Of a stretch of 64,000 nucleotides of DNA, positions 18,702-27,933 are shown piece after piece (position 1 is the first letter of the stretch; every line of letters starts with the position of its first letter). The notes under the pieces are model-generated. The model did not search any database. It saw nothing but the letters and a program-made list of their open reading frames with translations, and was not told the origin of the DNA. A program made the position numbers and the translations under genes. Source of the stretch: Sphingobacterium spiritivorum ATCC 33861 (lineage in GTDB: Bacteria > Bacteroidota > Bacteroidia > Sphingobacteriales > Sphingobacteriaceae); the NCBI RefSeq assembly GCF_000143765.1, contig NZ_GL379770.1:62001-126000 (forward strand), given 5' to 3'.

Positions 18702-19142
18702 TTAACAAGAGATTTTATTGACGCGGTTAGCGTGACGGCCGCCTTCAAAATCTGTACTCATAAATGTTTTGACGATTGCTTTTGCCAGATCCAGACTAAT
18801 GAAACGGGCAGGAATACATACAATATTTGCATCATTGTGCTGACGGGCTAATGCTGCAATTTCTTCGAGCCAGCATATTGCAGCACGAATATCCTGATGC
18901 TTATTGGCTGTGATCGCGACACCGTTGGCACTACCACAGATAAGTATACCTTTGTCAAACTCCTTGCTCTCCACAGCAGAGGCTACAGGATGCGCAAAAT
19001 CCGGATAATCTACAGAATCTGTAGAATGTGCTCCAAAATCTTTTACTTCATAACCCAACTCCTGCAGAAAGGGGATCAGTTCTTTTTTGTAATCAAATCC
19101 TGCATGATCGCCTCCGATAGCGATGGTTTTTACTGAACTCAT
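18702..19142 (-). CDS. rpiB: Ribose-5-phosphate isomerase B
   Basis: Interconverts ribose 5-phosphate and ribulose 5-phosphate in the pentose phosphate pathway. At 146 aa it has the normal RpiB length. Motifs are GGDHAGFDYKKEL (10-22), the active-site ICGSANGVAITANK segment with Cys69, and the HNDANIVCIPARF stretch near residue 100, all standard for the LacAB/RpiB fold. The stop of tatC lies 5 nt upstream of this start, so tatC and rpiB are probably co-transcribed. LacA/LacB-type galactose-6-phosphate isomerases are relatives, but the sequence and the absence of tagatose genes argue for RpiB. Confidence 0.94.
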   Translation of the reverse strand: MSSVKTIAIGGDHAGFDYKKELIPFLQELGYEVKDFGAHSTDSVDYPDFAHPVASAVESKEFDKGILICGSANGVAITANKHQDIRAAICWLEEIAALARQHNDANIVCIPARFISLDLAKAIVKTFMSTDFEGGRHANRVNKISC

Positions 19143-19147
19143 ATTCT

Positions 19148-20026
19148 CTATTTATTGCTATAAAATTCTTTTTCTTTCGCAGCTCTTGCCTTCTTTACAT
19201 TCGCTGATACCATTATACTGATCTCATAAAGGATAAACATAGGCGCACTCACCGTAAGCATAGTGATGACATCTGCACTAGGTGTAATCACGGCCGCAAT
19301 TACCAGAATGATAACGACAGCGTATCTTCTGCTCGCCCGCATAAATTCGGGTGTCATCAATCCGATCTTGGATAAAATGAAAATCAGGATTGGTAATAAA
19401 AATACTATTCCACAACCTAAAGACAGGGTCGCAATAGTAGACAGGTAAGAGTCAATGGTAATCTGGTTGGTGATCTCTTCACTTAACGATACGTTAGAGA
19501 GAAAATTTACCGAAAGCGGAACAACGATATAGTATCCGAAGAGCACTCCTAATGCAAACAGGATAGTCGCATAGAAGACAAATCCTCTTGCTGAGCGCTT
19601 TTCTATATCCGTCAGCGCCGGTTTGACGAACAGCCATACTTCAAAGAGAAGATATGGGAATCCTAAGGCAACAGCTGTAATCAGACAGGAGTTAATCTGT
19701 AGCATAAACTGACCTGCCATCTCGGTATTGATAATATTGAATGGGATTCTCTCCACACAAAAACCATCAATATGCAGTAATTCACCGACTTTACACATCA
19801 TTCTGTAGGTCCAGAAATCAAGCTTTTTAGGGCCCATAATAATTTCATTGAACACATAGTCGTAGAAGGTGAAAGCTAATGTCGCAAATACGGCTACGGC
19901 TAATACAGAGCGGATAATATGCCATCTTAAGACCTCTAAATGGTCAAAAAAGGACATTTCTCCTTCAATATTCTTTCCTTTATCTTTAATAGCTTGAACC
20001 AGGCTTGATTTAGTCATTTTACTCAT
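19148..20026 (-). CDS. tatC: Sec-independent protein translocase TatC
   Basis: Core receptor of the twin-arginine translocase in the inner membrane. The 292-aa protein has the expected six transmembrane helices and the TatC signatures MSFFDHLEVLRWHIIRSV near the N-terminus and FYATILFALGVLFGYYIVVPLSVNFL in the middle, plus the late SRRYAVVIILVIAAVITPSAD helix. A cytoplasmic N-terminal stretch of about 25 residues precedes the conserved core, and a second in-frame ATG at 20017 could also be the start. TatA/TatB genes are not in the window. It is followed closely by rpiB and separated from accC by a strong terminator. Confidence 0.93.
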   Translation of the reverse strand: MSKMTKSSLVQAIKDKGKNIEGEMSFFDHLEVLRWHIIRSVLAVAVFATLAFTFYDYVFNEIIMGPKKLDFWTYRMMCKVGELLHIDGFCVERIPFNIINTEMAGQFMLQINSCLITAVALGFPYLLFEVWLFVKPALTDIEKRSARGFVFYATILFALGVLFGYYIVVPLSVNFLSNVSLSEEITNQITIDSYLSTIATLSLGCGIVFLLPILIFILSKIGLMTPEFMRASRRYAVVIILVIAAVITPSADVITMLTVSAPMFILYEISIMVSANVKKARAAKEKEFYSNK

Positions 20027-20046
20027 AATACATGATCGCGAAAAAC

Positions 20047-20082
20047 AAAAATACCATTCTTATTGGTAAGAATGGTATTTTT
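20047..20082. terminator. Terminator between accC and tatC
   Basis: A 16-bp perfect stem with a four-base loop (TTGG) and T/A runs on both sides; the core is TACCATTCTTA with TAAGAATGGTA. It lies 20 nt past the accC stop and ends the plsX-fabH-accB-accC transcript on the minus strand. Confidence 0.85.
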
Positions 20083-20101
20083 TGCTTCTGTAAAAGAAAT
20101 T

Positions 20102-21466
20102 TTATGTATTCTCCTCTTCTTCAGGGTACTTTGACAGATCGAAAGTCTCCATGAATTTAGTAGTGAAGTTTCCGGCTCTGAAATTCGGATCCTTTAAGAT
20201 TCTCAAATGCAGAGGGATAGTTGTATGAATACCTTCGATAACGAATTCGCTTAATGCTCTTTCCATTGTCGATATAGCTTCTTCACGGGTCTGCGCTACA
20301 GTGATCAGTTTAGCGATCATAGAGTCATAATTCGGAGGAATAGTATATCCGGAATACACGTGTGTATCTACACGGACACCATGTCCACCCGGAGAGTGGA
20401 AGTTCGTAATCTTTCCTGGTGAAGGGCGGAAGTTCTGGAACGGATCTTCAGCATTTATACGACACTCTATAGCATGCATAGTTGGTTCGTAATTTTTTCC
20501 GGAGATAGGAATACCTGCCGCAACTTTGATCTGCTCTTTGATCAGGTCAAAGTTGATAACTTCTTCTGTCACGGGATGTTCTACCTGAATACGGGTATTC
20601 ATCTCCATAAAGTAGAAATTACGGTGTTTATCTACCAGGAATTCAATTGTTCCGGCACCTTCGTAATTAACAGCTTTAGCACCTTTTATAGCTGCTTCAC
20701 CCATTGTCTGGCGAAGTTCAGGTGTAATAAACGGAGAAGGAGCTTCTTCCAATAGTTTTTGGTGACGACGCTGAATCGAACAATCACGTTCGGATAAGTG
20801 ACATACGGTTCCGTATTGGTCACCTACAACCTGAATTTCGATGTGACGAGGCTCTTCAACATATTTTTCAAGATATATTCCGTCATTACCGAAAGCTGCT
20901 GCAGATTCCTGACGTGCAGAATCCCATGCAGCTTCAAAATCTTCATCCTTCCAGATGATGCGCATTCCGCGACCACCGCCACCTGCTGTAGCTTTGATGA
21001 TCACCGGATATCCGATTTCATTGGCAAGTTGTATCCCTTCTTTTACGTTGCTTAACAGGCCTTCAGAACCCGGTACTGTAGGAACACCAGCCTCTTTCAT
21101 AGTTGCTTTAGCGGAAGATTTATCTCCCATTTTTTCGATCTGTTCTGCAGTAGCACCGATAAATTTGATACCGTACTCCGCACAGATAGCAGAAAAACGA
21201 GCGTTTTCGGATAAAAATCCGTACCCCGGATGGATCGCATCTGCATTCGTTAATTCTGCTGCAGAAATGATATTAGGGATATTTAAATAAGAATCTTTAC
21301 TTGGCGGAGGTCCGATACAGACCGCTTCATCCGCAAAACGGACATGAAGACTATCTCTGTCTGCTGTAGAATAAACCGCAACACTCTTAATGCCCATTTC
21401 ACGACACGTGCGAATGATGCGTAAGGCGATTTCACCTCTGTTGGCAATTAATATTTTTTTAAACAT
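20102..21466 (-). CDS. accC: Acetyl-CoA carboxylase, biotin carboxylase subunit
   Basis: Carboxylates the biotin on AccB using ATP and bicarbonate, the first half of malonyl-CoA synthesis. The 454-aa protein shows the family layout: an N-terminal carbamoyl-phosphate-synthase-like domain opening [16 protein letters not shown], an ATP-grasp domain with the Gly-rich loop [13 protein letters not shown] and [20 protein letters not shown], the catalytic [14 protein letters not shown], and the biotin carboxylase C-terminal domain with [14 protein letters not shown]. It lies 75 nt downstream of accB. The carboxyltransferase subunits (AccA, AccD) are not in the window, so the complete enzyme is assembled from separate loci. 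Confidence 0.96.
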   Translation of the reverse strand: MFKKILIANRGEIALRIIRTCREMGIKSVAVYSTADRDSLHVRFADEAVCIGPPPSKDSYLNIPNIISAAELTNADAIHPGYGFLSENARFSAICAEYGIKFIGATAEQIEKMGDKSSAKATMKEAGVPTVPGSEGLLSNVKEGIQLANEIGYPVIIKATAGGGGRGMRIIWKDEDFEAAWDSARQESAAAFGNDGIYLEKYVEEPRHIEIQVVGDQYGTVCHLSERDCSIQRRHQKLLEEAPSPFITPELRQTMGEAAIKGAKAVNYEGAGTIEFLVDKHRNFYFMEMNTRIQVEHPVTEEVINFDLIKEQIKVAAGIPISGKNYEPTMHAIECRINAEDPFQNFRPSPGKITNFHSPGGHGVRVDTHVYSGYTIPPNYDSMIAKLITVAQTREEAISTMERALSEFVIEGIHTTIPLHLRILKDPNFRAGNFTTKFMETFDLSKYPEEEENT

Positions 21467-21541
21467 GAGTCTTAATTGATGTTTCTGTTATGCGATTTCT
21501 CGCTGAATGTGCTAATACTCCTTTATAAGAGAAGTATATTC

Positions 21542-22018
21542 TTAGCTAGGATCTACCAGGAATAATGGCTGATCGTATTCAACAGGTTTAGCGTCATCAA
21601 TTAAGATCTTGACGATTTTACCTGAAACTTCAGATTCAATTTCGTTGAAAAGTTTCATTGCTTCTACGATACAAAGAACTTTTCCTGCTGTGATCTCATC
21701 GCCAACATTAACAAAGTTTGGTTTACCAGGACCAGCAGCACGGTAGAATGTTCCGATCATCGGAGATTTTACAGTGATGTAGTTTGCATTGTTGTCAGCA
21801 GCTACGGCTACAGGAGCAGCTGGTGCAGTGGCAACAGGAGCAGCTGGTAAAGCCGTTGCAACAGGAGCAGCAGTAGGTACAGTAGCTGTAACGATTGTAG
21901 GTTCCTGATTAGTCTTTATTGTGATTTTAAAATCTTTTTCTTCGATTGCAACTTCATTTACACCAGATTTTGCAACGAATTTAATCAGATCTTGTATTTG
22001 TTTAATATCCATACTCAT
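21542..22018 (-). CDS. accB: Biotin carboxyl carrier protein of acetyl-CoA carboxylase
   Basis: Carrier subunit that holds biotin for AccC. At 158 aa it is a typical short BCCP: an N-terminal helix-rich part (IKQIQDLIKFVAKSGVNEV), an Ala/Pro-rich mobile linker at about 43-76 built of repeats such as APVATA, and a biotinyl domain from about 78 to the end. The biotin-attachment motif is IVEAMKLFNEIES with Lys122. The thumb-like SPMIGTFYRAAGPGKPNFV segment is present. It lies between fabH and accC in the fatty-acid initiation operon. The low-complexity linker is coded by imperfect GCA/GCT-rich repeats and is not a DNA repeat of separate interest. Confidence 0.96.
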   Translation of the reverse strand: MSMDIKQIQDLIKFVAKSGVNEVAIEEKDFKITIKTNQEPTIVTATVPTAAPVATALPAAPVATAPAAPVAVAADNNANYITVKSPMIGTFYRAAGPGKPNFVNVGDEITAGKVLCIVEAMKLFNEIESEVSGKIVKILIDDAKPVEYDQPLFLVDPS

Positions 22019-22094
22019 ATTAGCAGGTTTTAGATGTTTAAATGTTTAATGTTTCAAAAAAATTAGCCTGTAAAGGTAATAAATAAATAGGGTA

Positions 22095-23084
22095 TTAGTA
22101 TGCCCACTTTAAATAAATAGAACCCCATGTAAATCCTCCGCCGAATGCAGCAAGGATCAGGTTGTCTCCTTTTTTCAATTGATTCTCCCACTCCCAAAGA
22201 CACATTGGAATAGTAGCACTGGTTGTATTTCCGTATTTCTGGATATTTACCATTACTTTTTCTTCGGGCAGACCTACACGTTCAGCCGTTGCATCGATGA
22301 TACGCTTATTGGCCTGGTGAGGTACTAACCAGTTGATGTCTGCAGATGTCAGATTGTTCTTATCCATTATTTCCGCTGCCACATCAGCCATATTGGTTAC
22401 TGCAAATTTGAATACAGTACGGCCTTCCTGATAAGCGTAGTGCATTTCGGCGTCTACGGTCTCATGTGTTGCAGGATTTAAAGAACCTCCGCCTTTAATA
22501 TTAAGGTATTGTCCGCCTGATCCGTCCGTTTTGAGGATAGCATCCTGAATGCCCATTCCTTCTTCATTGGGTTCTAATAATACAGCACCACATCCATCAC
22601 CAAAGAGGATACAGGTGTTGCGATCCTTGTAATTGACTACTGAAGACATTTTATCAGCACCGACAACCAATACTTTTTTGTGGGTACCTGATATAATAAA
22701 TTGTGAGGCTGTGTTCAGTCCGAATAAAAATCCCGAACAAGCGGCCTGCAAATCAAATCCCCAGGCATTTTTAGCGCCAATCTTATCTGCAAGAATATTG
22801 GCAGTGGCCGGAAACAACATATCAGGGGTACTCGTGCAAAAAACAATCAGATCGATCTCTTCAGCAGTAATTCCTCTTTTTTTCAAAAGACCCAATACTG
22901 CAGGCACAGCCAGATCTGAAGTAGCTTTACCTTCCCCTTTCAGGATGCGTCTTTCTTTGATACCCGTACGAGAGACAATCCACTCGTCATTGGTGTCAAC
23001 CATTGTTTCAAGCTCCTTATTTGTAAGCACATAGTCAGGAACATAGCCATTAACAGCTGTAATAGCTGCATGAATTTTTGACAT
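22095..23084 (-). CDS. fabH: Beta-ketoacyl-ACP synthase III
   Basis: Starts fatty-acid chains by condensing acyl-CoA with malonyl-ACP. The 329-aa protein has the full catalytic triad: Cys116 in [13 protein letters not shown], His256 in [11 protein letters not shown] and Asn286 in [11 protein letters not shown]. The N-terminal [17 protein letters not shown] opening and C-terminal [11 protein letters not shown] are as in other FabH enzymes. It lies 6 nt downstream of plsX and upstream of accB, so precursor supply (AccBC), initiation (FabH) and phospholipid acyl transfer (PlsX) share one operon. Substrate preference (acetyl or branched primer) cannot be told from the sequence alone. Confidence 0.95.
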   Translation of the reverse strand: MSKIHAAITAVNGYVPDYVLTNKELETMVDTNDEWIVSRTGIKERRILKGEGKATSDLAVPAVLGLLKKRGITAEEIDLIVFCTSTPDMLFPATANILADKIGAKNAWGFDLQAACSGFLFGLNTASQFIISGTHKKVLVVGADKMSSVVNYKDRNTCILFGDGCGAVLLEPNEEGMGIQDAILKTDGSGGQYLNIKGGGSLNPATHETVDAEMHYAYQEGRTVFKFAVTNMADVAAEIMDKNNLTSADINWLVPHQANKRIIDATAERVGLPEEKVMVNIQKYGNTTSATIPMCLWEWENQLKKGDNLILAAFGGGFTWGSIYLKWAY

Positions 23085-23090
23085 AATACG

Positions 23091-24029
23091 TTAATTGAAA
23101 ACAGATCTGATCTTATCGATAAAATTCGATTCGATCATTGCTCTTGATTGTAAAACCATGTTTTTGATAGCTTCCGGAGGAGAAATACCATGTCCTATAA
23201 TAACAGGAGCATTCACACCCAGAATAGGGGTGCCTCCGTATTGTTCGTAATTGAATCTATCAAAGAATTCATCATTTATTTTCTTTTTCTTGGTCACCAC
23301 ATAAAATGACTCCGCCATTTTCAAAATAACATTACCTGTAAATCCATCACATACCATTACATCAGCCAGATCTGTGAAAAGATCTCTTCCTTCAATGTTA
23401 CCGATAAAATTTAATTGGGAATTGTTTTTGAGCAGTGGATAGGTTGTGGTTGTAAGGATATTTCCTTTTTCTTCTTCTTCGCCAATATTGACTAATCCGA
23501 CTTTAGGAGATTTTATGCCTAATACATGTTCAATGTAAAGACTTCCAAGGATAGCAAATTGATTTAGCATTTCGGGTTTGCAATCTGCATTAGCTCCTAC
23601 GTCTAACAACAGTCCGCTGCCACCTTTGAGTTTGGGAACGTTAGTGGCGATGGCCGGACGTAGAATTCCCGGTACTGCCTTCACGCTGAAAAGAGCACCG
23701 ACCAACATAGCTCCGGTATTACCTGCTGAAGCAAAAGAGTCTATCTCTCCGTTTTTCAAAAGGTCAAAACCTCTTACTATACTGGAATCCGGTTTTTTGG
23801 CAATTGCTTTGGTCGGGTGTTCACCCATTCCAATATTATCAGGAGCATGTACAAAATCAAAATCCTCGATTCGAGCTCCTAATTCCTGGATACGCTGCTT
23901 AGCAGCATGTTCGTCACCGATAAGAACAATACGTTGTTCTGTTGGCAACACTTTCTGAGCTTCAATAGCTCCTAAAATTGTGGATTCCGGAGCAAAATCC
24001 CCTCCTAAAATATCTAAACCAATCTTCAT
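23091..24029 (-). CDS. plsX: Phosphate acyltransferase PlsX
   Basis: Makes acyl-phosphate from acyl-ACP for phospholipid synthesis. The 312-aa protein opens MKIGLDILGGDFAPES, the usual GGD phosphate-binding start, and carries SAGNTGAMLVGALFSVK, GLLLDVGANADCKPEMLNQFA, GLVNIGEEEEKGN and the DGFTGNVILKM segment, all characteristic of PlsX. It is slightly shorter than the common 330-350 aa, with no sign of truncation. The neighbours are rpmF upstream (104-nt gap with a hairpin) and fabH 6 nt downstream, the widespread rpmF-plsX-fabH order. Confidence 0.95.
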   Translation of the reverse strand: MKIGLDILGGDFAPESTILGAIEAQKVLPTEQRIVLIGDEHAAKQRIQELGARIEDFDFVHAPDNIGMGEHPTKAIAKKPDSSIVRGFDLLKNGEIDSFASAGNTGAMLVGALFSVKAVPGILRPAIATNVPKLKGGSGLLLDVGANADCKPEMLNQFAILGSLYIEHVLGIKSPKVGLVNIGEEEEKGNILTTTTYPLLKNNSQLNFIGNIEGRDLFTDLADVMVCDGFTGNVILKMAESFYVVTKKKKINDEFFDRFNYEQYGGTPILGVNAPVIIGHGISPPEAIKNMVLQSRAMIESNFIDKIRSVFN

Positions 24030-24061
24030 TCGTTATTATTTTTCGATTCAATAATACGCAA

Positions 24062-24116
24062 AAACATCCCAAAGTAAAGCATAAAAGATAAATTTTACAC
24101 TTATTTTGGGATGTTT
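24062..24116 (-). terminator. Hairpin between rpmF and plsX (attenuator or weak terminator)
   Basis: Arms AAACATCCCAAA and TTTGGGATGTTT pair perfectly over 12 bp, extendable to 16 bp with one G-T pair, around a 23-nt loop. On the minus strand it is followed by TTTTT and lies between the rpmF stop and the plsX start, so it could uncouple ribosomal protein and lipid-enzyme expression. Confidence 0.5.
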
Positions 24117-24133
24117 AATGTCTTGAAAGATTG

Positions 24134-24325
24134 TTAGACAACAGCTGTATTTTCGATGATTAATTTACCGTTGTAGTATAAATTTCCATCTACTGTGTAA
24201 GCACGGTGAGGTAAATGAACCGCGCCAGTTTCTTGACAAACTGTTAAGCTAGGTTTTTCTGCTTTATAATGTGTTCTTCTTTTGTCTCTTCTTGATTTAG
24301 AAGTTTTACGCTTTGGATGTGCCAT
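24134..24325 (-). CDS. rpmF: 50S ribosomal protein L32
   Basis: Small basic ribosomal protein of 63 aa opening [21 protein letters not shown], the L32 signature. The usual zinc-ribbon segment is replaced by [21 protein letters not shown]: only one cysteine remains in the whole protein, so the CxxC pairs needed to bind zinc are missing and this looks like the zinc-independent (C-minus) form. It lies 14 nt downstream of the yceD-like gene and upstream of plsX, as in many bacteria. A zinc-containing paralog elsewhere in the genome cannot be excluded. Confidence 0.95.
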   Translation of the reverse strand: MAHPKRKTSKSRRDKRRTHYKAEKPSLTVCQETGAVHLPHRAYTVDGNLYYNGKLIIENTAVV

Positions 24326-24339
24326 CTCGTATTTCCGTT

Positions 24340-24876
24340 TTAGTTATTTTTTATATTTCTTAATGCCGACCATCTGGGGTCAATGTGTTCTTCTGCACTG
24401 TTCTCTTCTTCTTCCTCGGTTTGATTGACTTTCGCCAACATCTCCGGGTCGCATGATTGATTTAAGCCCTGTTCGCTGCACTTGGTGTAGTAAGGTACTG
24501 CTACATTGATATACTCATAGAGTAAATGTGCAATGTCAAATTCGTAATCATTTTTAGATAAAACAATTACTTCTTCGGTATCTTCTTCCCAGTTTTCATC
24601 TGTGAATTTGACAAGGATCCGCTCTTTTACATCGATAGGGTAGTCAAATTCGGACAAACATACATCGCAGGTCAGTTTGATCGTGCCGGTAATAGTAAAG
24701 TGGACAATCAACATGTTCTCCTGCTTCTGCAAGTCTACCTGAGCTTTTAAGTTTCCATCTTTGACAATGGAATGCTCAAAACAATCAAAGAACTTCTTTT
24801 CAATGTCAAAATCAAAACTGTGTTTCCCTGCATTCAGCCCTGAAAAGGGTATCCTATATTGTTTTAGATATTTCAC
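24340..24876 (-). CDS. YceD/DUF177 family protein
   Basis: A 178-aa protein of the DUF177 (YceD) family, which is linked to 23S rRNA accumulation and ribosome assembly in other organisms; exact role here is inferred from that. The start is a GTG at 24876: the opening [22 protein letters not shown] is the family's conserved N-terminus and no ATG lies nearby. The centre carries the [12 protein letters not shown] motif and the C-terminus ends with [13 protein letters not shown], both typical. An acidic run ([12 protein letters not shown]) precedes the end. It heads the yceD-rpmF pair, 14 nt before rpmF. Confidence 0.88.
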   Translation of the reverse strand: MKYLKQYRIPFSGLNAGKHSFDFDIEKKFFDCFEHSIVKDGNLKAQVDLQKQENMLIVHFTITGTIKLTCDVCLSEFDYPIDVKERILVKFTDENWEEDTEEVIVLSKNDYEFDIAHLLYEYINVAVPYYTKCSEQGLNQSCDPEMLAKVNQTEEEEENSAEEHIDPRWSALRNIKNN

Positions 24877-24998
24877 AATTCTGCATTTGAGCCTGCAAAG
24901 GTAATTATAAATCTTATAGAAAGGAAATTTTTTTCAATTTATTTGAGAGCCTCAAATGGCTTGATAAACCTTCCTGAATTACGTATGCAGGGGAGTTA

Positions 24999-25649
24999 TT
25001 ATTCGTAGTAATTTTTTCCTAATTCTATACGGTCACGTCCGTTTTTTAATCTCCAGTGATTCGTGTCGCGAAGAGAATATGCACAACCGCAATACTCCTG
25101 CATATAGAATTTTTCTTTTTTGGAGACCTCCAGCATTCTTGCCGATCCGCCTTTCTTTCTCCAGTTGAAGGTCCAGTATTCCATGCCTTCATGACGGGAT
25201 GCCGCCCGAAGTCCGCAGTCATTGATCTGCTCCATGTTTTTCCATCTAGAAATACCTAATGAACTGGAGATGACATCAAACCCATTTTTAGCCGCATACT
25301 CTGCTGTTTTTTCAAATCGCATATCAAAGCACATCGTACATCTTATCCCGCGTTCAGGCTCCTGTTCCATGCCTTTCGCAAGTTCAAACCAATGATCAAC
25401 GTCATAGTCTGCGTCTATGAAAGGGATATTGTGCTTTTCTGCGAAACGTATATTTTCATCTTTACGCAAGTCATATTCCTTACGTGGATGGATGTTGGGG
25501 TTGTAAAAATAGATAGTAAAGTCAATATCCGAGGCAATTAATGCTTCCATTACTTCCCCGGAGCACGGGGCACAGCACGAATGAAGCAATAGTTTTTTGC
25601 CTTCGTTCGGGAGTTCTAATTTTTCACGCTTAAATTCTTTACCGTCCAT
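24999..25649 (-). CDS. queH: Epoxyqueuosine reductase QueH
   Basis: Final step of queuosine tRNA modification: reduces epoxyqueuosine to queuosine. This is the QueH (DUF208) type, unrelated to QueG. I start it at the ATG at 25649, which has an AGGA element in front, giving 216 aa; the longer frame to 25706 adds a poorly conserved hydrophobic tail. Key features are [11 protein letters not shown] (Cys25, Cys26, Cys29), the CTMCFDMRF pair near residue 106, and [10 protein letters not shown] near the C-terminus, consistent with metal/iron-sulfur binding. It stands alone, with its own candidate promoter, and points away from the lipoprotein gene at 25802. Confidence 0.92.
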   Translation of the reverse strand: MDGKEFKREKLELPNEGKKLLLHSCCAPCSGEVMEALIASDIDFTIYFYNPNIHPRKEYDLRKDENIRFAEKHNIPFIDADYDVDHWFELAKGMEQEPERGIRCTMCFDMRFEKTAEYAAKNGFDVISSSLGISRWKNMEQINDCGLRAASRHEGMEYWTFNWRKKGGSARMLEVSKKEKFYMQEYCGCAYSLRDTNHWRLKNGRDRIELGKNYYE

Positions 25650-25672
25650 ACCAGTCCTGATTAAATGCGTTG

Positions 25673-25703
25673 CAATTTTAACGAAATTGCACAATATTTG
25701 CAA
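25673..25703 (-). promoter_or_regulatory. Candidate promoter of queH
   Basis: On the minus strand TTG (25703-25701), a 20-nt spacer and TAAAATTG (25680-25673), which is one mismatch from TAnnTTTG. It lies 24 nt upstream of the queH ATG. Confidence 0.4.
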
Positions 25704-25766
25704 CAATTGACTGTTAATGTAGCAAGAAGGCTGTACAATACGTCCTCTTTTCAGATAACTATTTTA

Positions 25767-25774
25767 TACATTTG
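25767..25774 (+). promoter_or_regulatory. Candidate -7 element of the lipoprotein gene
   Basis: TACATTTG matches the Bacteroidota -7 consensus TAnnTTTG exactly and lies 28 nt upstream of the ATG at 25802. No good TTG is seen at the -33 position, so the call is tentative. Confidence 0.35.
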
Positions 25775-25801
25775 TAACAGCATTTAAGTTAGCATTGTAA
25801 A

Positions 25802-26959
25802 ATGAAGAAATTCTCCAAAGCCCTGATTTTATCTTTAATGGTCGGAAGTGTGATCACCGGGATAGTATCCTGTGAACGTTCAGATGATGAACCGCCTGTT
25901 ACGAAAGGAAAAATCGGACGTTTATATATATCCTTTTCAAATTACCGTGACGGAGCTACTCCTTTCCCTACTATAGGTATCATTGATAATGCAGATTCTG
26001 TATTGACAAACGGAGGGGATATGTCTACTATCTTCAAATTACGCAATATATCCATTACCTCAGGAGTTAAAGGCGGAGCAACTCTTTATTTTGATCCTTT
26101 TGTACAGCGCATTTATCAGTCTCCTAAAAATGAGAATGGATTAAGTGATACGGTCTTACGACATATGAGTTATAATCTCAATGGTATTCCGGCCAGTACC
26201 AATAGCATTCAAAACAGTGTAATGGGAAGTGTCAGAGGTATGGCTATTAATATTCCGGAGAATAATAATGAGCCCAGATTCCTGTATGTTACCAAAACAA
26301 GCCGGACAGGTATTAATAGGGATGTACAACCTGTAGGAATCTATAAATTCAATAGTGCTATTGCAAACGGGTATGTCAGGTATGGACAGAAAATTACCTT
26401 AGCCGGTCTGGGTGAAGAAAGAGCACCATGGGGATTGGCCATAAACGGAAAAACCTTGTATGCTTCTATATCGGGGCCCAATGGCGGCGTCATGGTATTG
26501 CCTAATGTTGTCAATAACCTAGATACGTTGCTGGCTGATTATTCCAATACACAAATGCATACAATTGCCGGAGCTTCAAAAGTAAGAGGAATTTCTTACC
26601 ATCTTTTGAAGGATATACTGGTGTTGACTGATTATACGGGAGAAGGACCTTCTGCAGTAGGAAAAATATATATCATTGAAAACTTTTCTAAACTTCCGGC
26701 AGGCGAAATTACACCAACCCGGACTATTCAGGGGGCAAGTACAGGGCTTATTGAGCCTGTGGATGTTTCTATTGATAAACGGGCGAATGGCACATTCATG
26801 TTTGTAGTGGATAAATCTTCAAGGTATATATCCAGATTCAAAATTACAGATAATGGTAACGTAGCTCCTGATGCCAGATTAAAAGTAGATAAGACTCCGG
26901 AAACAGGTATCAATGTGGAAATGATTCCTGAAGGGATATACTTCGACGGAAGAGATTAA
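25802..26959 (+). CDS. Predicted surface lipoprotein, beta-propeller-like, function unknown
   Basis: I do not recognise a specific family. The 385-aa product has a lipoprotein signal peptide with the lipobox IVSC (Cys24). The residues after it, ERSDDEPP, resemble the acidic export signal that sends Bacteroidota lipoproteins to the cell surface. The rest is beta-rich with repeated units of the form GIYKF..., PWGLAINGKTLYASIS, GKIYIIENF and FMFVVDKSSRYISRFKI, suggestive of an NHL/YncE-like propeller of five to seven blades. A -7 promoter element lies upstream. Its stop overlaps the stop of the convergent gene by 4 nt. A binding or structural role at the surface is inference. Confidence 0.7.
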   Translation: MKKFSKALILSLMVGSVITGIVSCERSDDEPPVTKGKIGRLYISFSNYRDGATPFPTIGIIDNADSVLTNGGDMSTIFKLRNISITSGVKGGATLYFDPFVQRIYQSPKNENGLSDTVLRHMSYNLNGIPASTNSIQNSVMGSVRGMAINIPENNNEPRFLYVTKTSRTGINRDVQPVGIYKFNSAIANGYVRYGQKITLAGLGEERAPWGLAINGKTLYASISGPNGGVMVLPNVVNNLDTLLADYSNTQMHTIAGASKVRGISYHLLKDILVLTDYTGEGPSAVGKIYIIENFSKLPAGEITPTRTIQGASTGLIEPVDVSIDKRANGTFMFVVDKSSRYISRFKITDNGNVAPDARLKVDKTPETGINVEMIPEGIYFDGRD

Positions 26960-27807
26960 TCTTTTTCCATCAGATCCAGCAATATTTCGATTTCCTCTTT
27001 TTTCTCCATATTATCTATCTGGGTATAGGAGGAAATCAAATTTCTTAGCACTCTTTTTATAATAGCTACGTTATCGCAAGGCAATACGTATTCCGGAGAC
27101 GGTGCCAGATTAAGTTGTTTTAAGAACGAAAGGATATCTTCCATCTTCATCACCTGCCCCTTATTGAATACATTAATATAAAACAATGGCTTTGAATCCA
27201 TGTTATCCTCATTCATATAAGCCAGCACAAAGTGTTTCGGCAGATTGACTCCGTAAATTGGGATATCCAGACGTTGCGCAATGACGCAATAGATGCAGGC
27301 CAGCGTAATCGGATTGCCCTTCTTGCTTTCCAGCACCTTATTCAGATAGGAATTTTGTGGATCATGATAGTTAGCTGTATTACCTGACAAGCCAAAATCC
27401 TGAAACAATACATGATTGATGAGTTTGACCTTTTCATAAGGACTCATATCGTATATCAGTTCATACCAGACTTCTCTTCTTAATTCGGCCAGCTGAAACA
27501 TAATCTGGTCCACATTCATTGCCGGATACTGATATCTGTTGATAATGAGTAAGCCATTAAGCAAATCAAATGAATTACTCATCTTCCATACCTGCAGCTC
27601 ATTTTTGATCTGATCAAACTGGATTTTGTGAATAATATTCTCAATCCGTGTCTGCATCAATACATCGAAAGAACTTTCCCAGGAAGATTCAAGGGAGGGG
27701 ATGACCTCAGGACCACACGTAATCAGTTTTTGTTCGATCTCCTCAAAAATAGTAGTGTCCGGATCGTCCAGTAATGAGATTAAAGCCTTTAATTCATTAT
27801 CGCTCAT
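26956..27807 (-). CDS. SirB1-like transglutaminase-core protein
   Basis: A 283-aa cytoplasmic protein of the SirB1/transglutaminase-like core family (unknown biochemical role). I start at the ATG at 27807 (MSDNELKALISLL); the two extra upstream codons would need TTG. The N-terminal third is helical and HEAT-like (DDPDTTIFEEIEQKLITCGPEVIPSLE). The centre has the SirB1 signature: GNPITLACIYCVIAQRLDIPIYGV followed by LPKHFVLAY, which contains the Cys/His positions of the transglutaminase fold. No TPR tail is present. It is convergent with the lipoprotein gene and overlaps it by 4 nt. Function is not known; proteolysis or cross-linking roles would be guesses. Confidence 0.75.
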   Translation of the reverse strand: MSDNELKALISLLDDPDTTIFEEIEQKLITCGPEVIPSLESSWESSFDVLMQTRIENIIHKIQFDQIKNELQVWKMSNSFDLLNGLLIINRYQYPAMNVDQIMFQLAELRREVWYELIYDMSPYEKVKLINHVLFQDFGLSGNTANYHDPQNSYLNKVLESKKGNPITLACIYCVIAQRLDIPIYGVNLPKHFVLAYMNEDNMDSKPLFYINVFNKGQVMKMEDILSFLKQLNLAPSPEYVLPCDNVAIIKRVLRNLISSYTQIDNMEKKEEIEILLDLMEKD

Positions 27808-27933
27808 ATTCAAACTTAATTAAAATTTCTTTTATTTAAAAGTGGGAAAAGTCAACATATTAAAGAAATTACCACCTTTTGTCAGGTTTATAGTAAATGA
27901 TTATCAGCAGGAGGGAAGGCAACTGTTACAGAT

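Noticed and set aside
20046-20053. TAnnTTTG match on the minus strand ahead of tatC
   Set aside because: It lies within the flank of the accC terminator and has no TTG at -33.
21780-21900. Repeated GCA/GCT-rich units, considered as a tandem DNA repeat
   Set aside because: They encode the Ala/Pro linker of AccB in frame; the same applies to the Ala-rich hinge of L7/L12 near 34765-34830.
27909-27914. Strong AGGAGG upstream of the shortened methyltransferase gene
   Set aside because: It is about 20 nt from the first ATG, too far to act as its ribosome-binding site, so it does not decide between the ATGs at 27934 and 27973.
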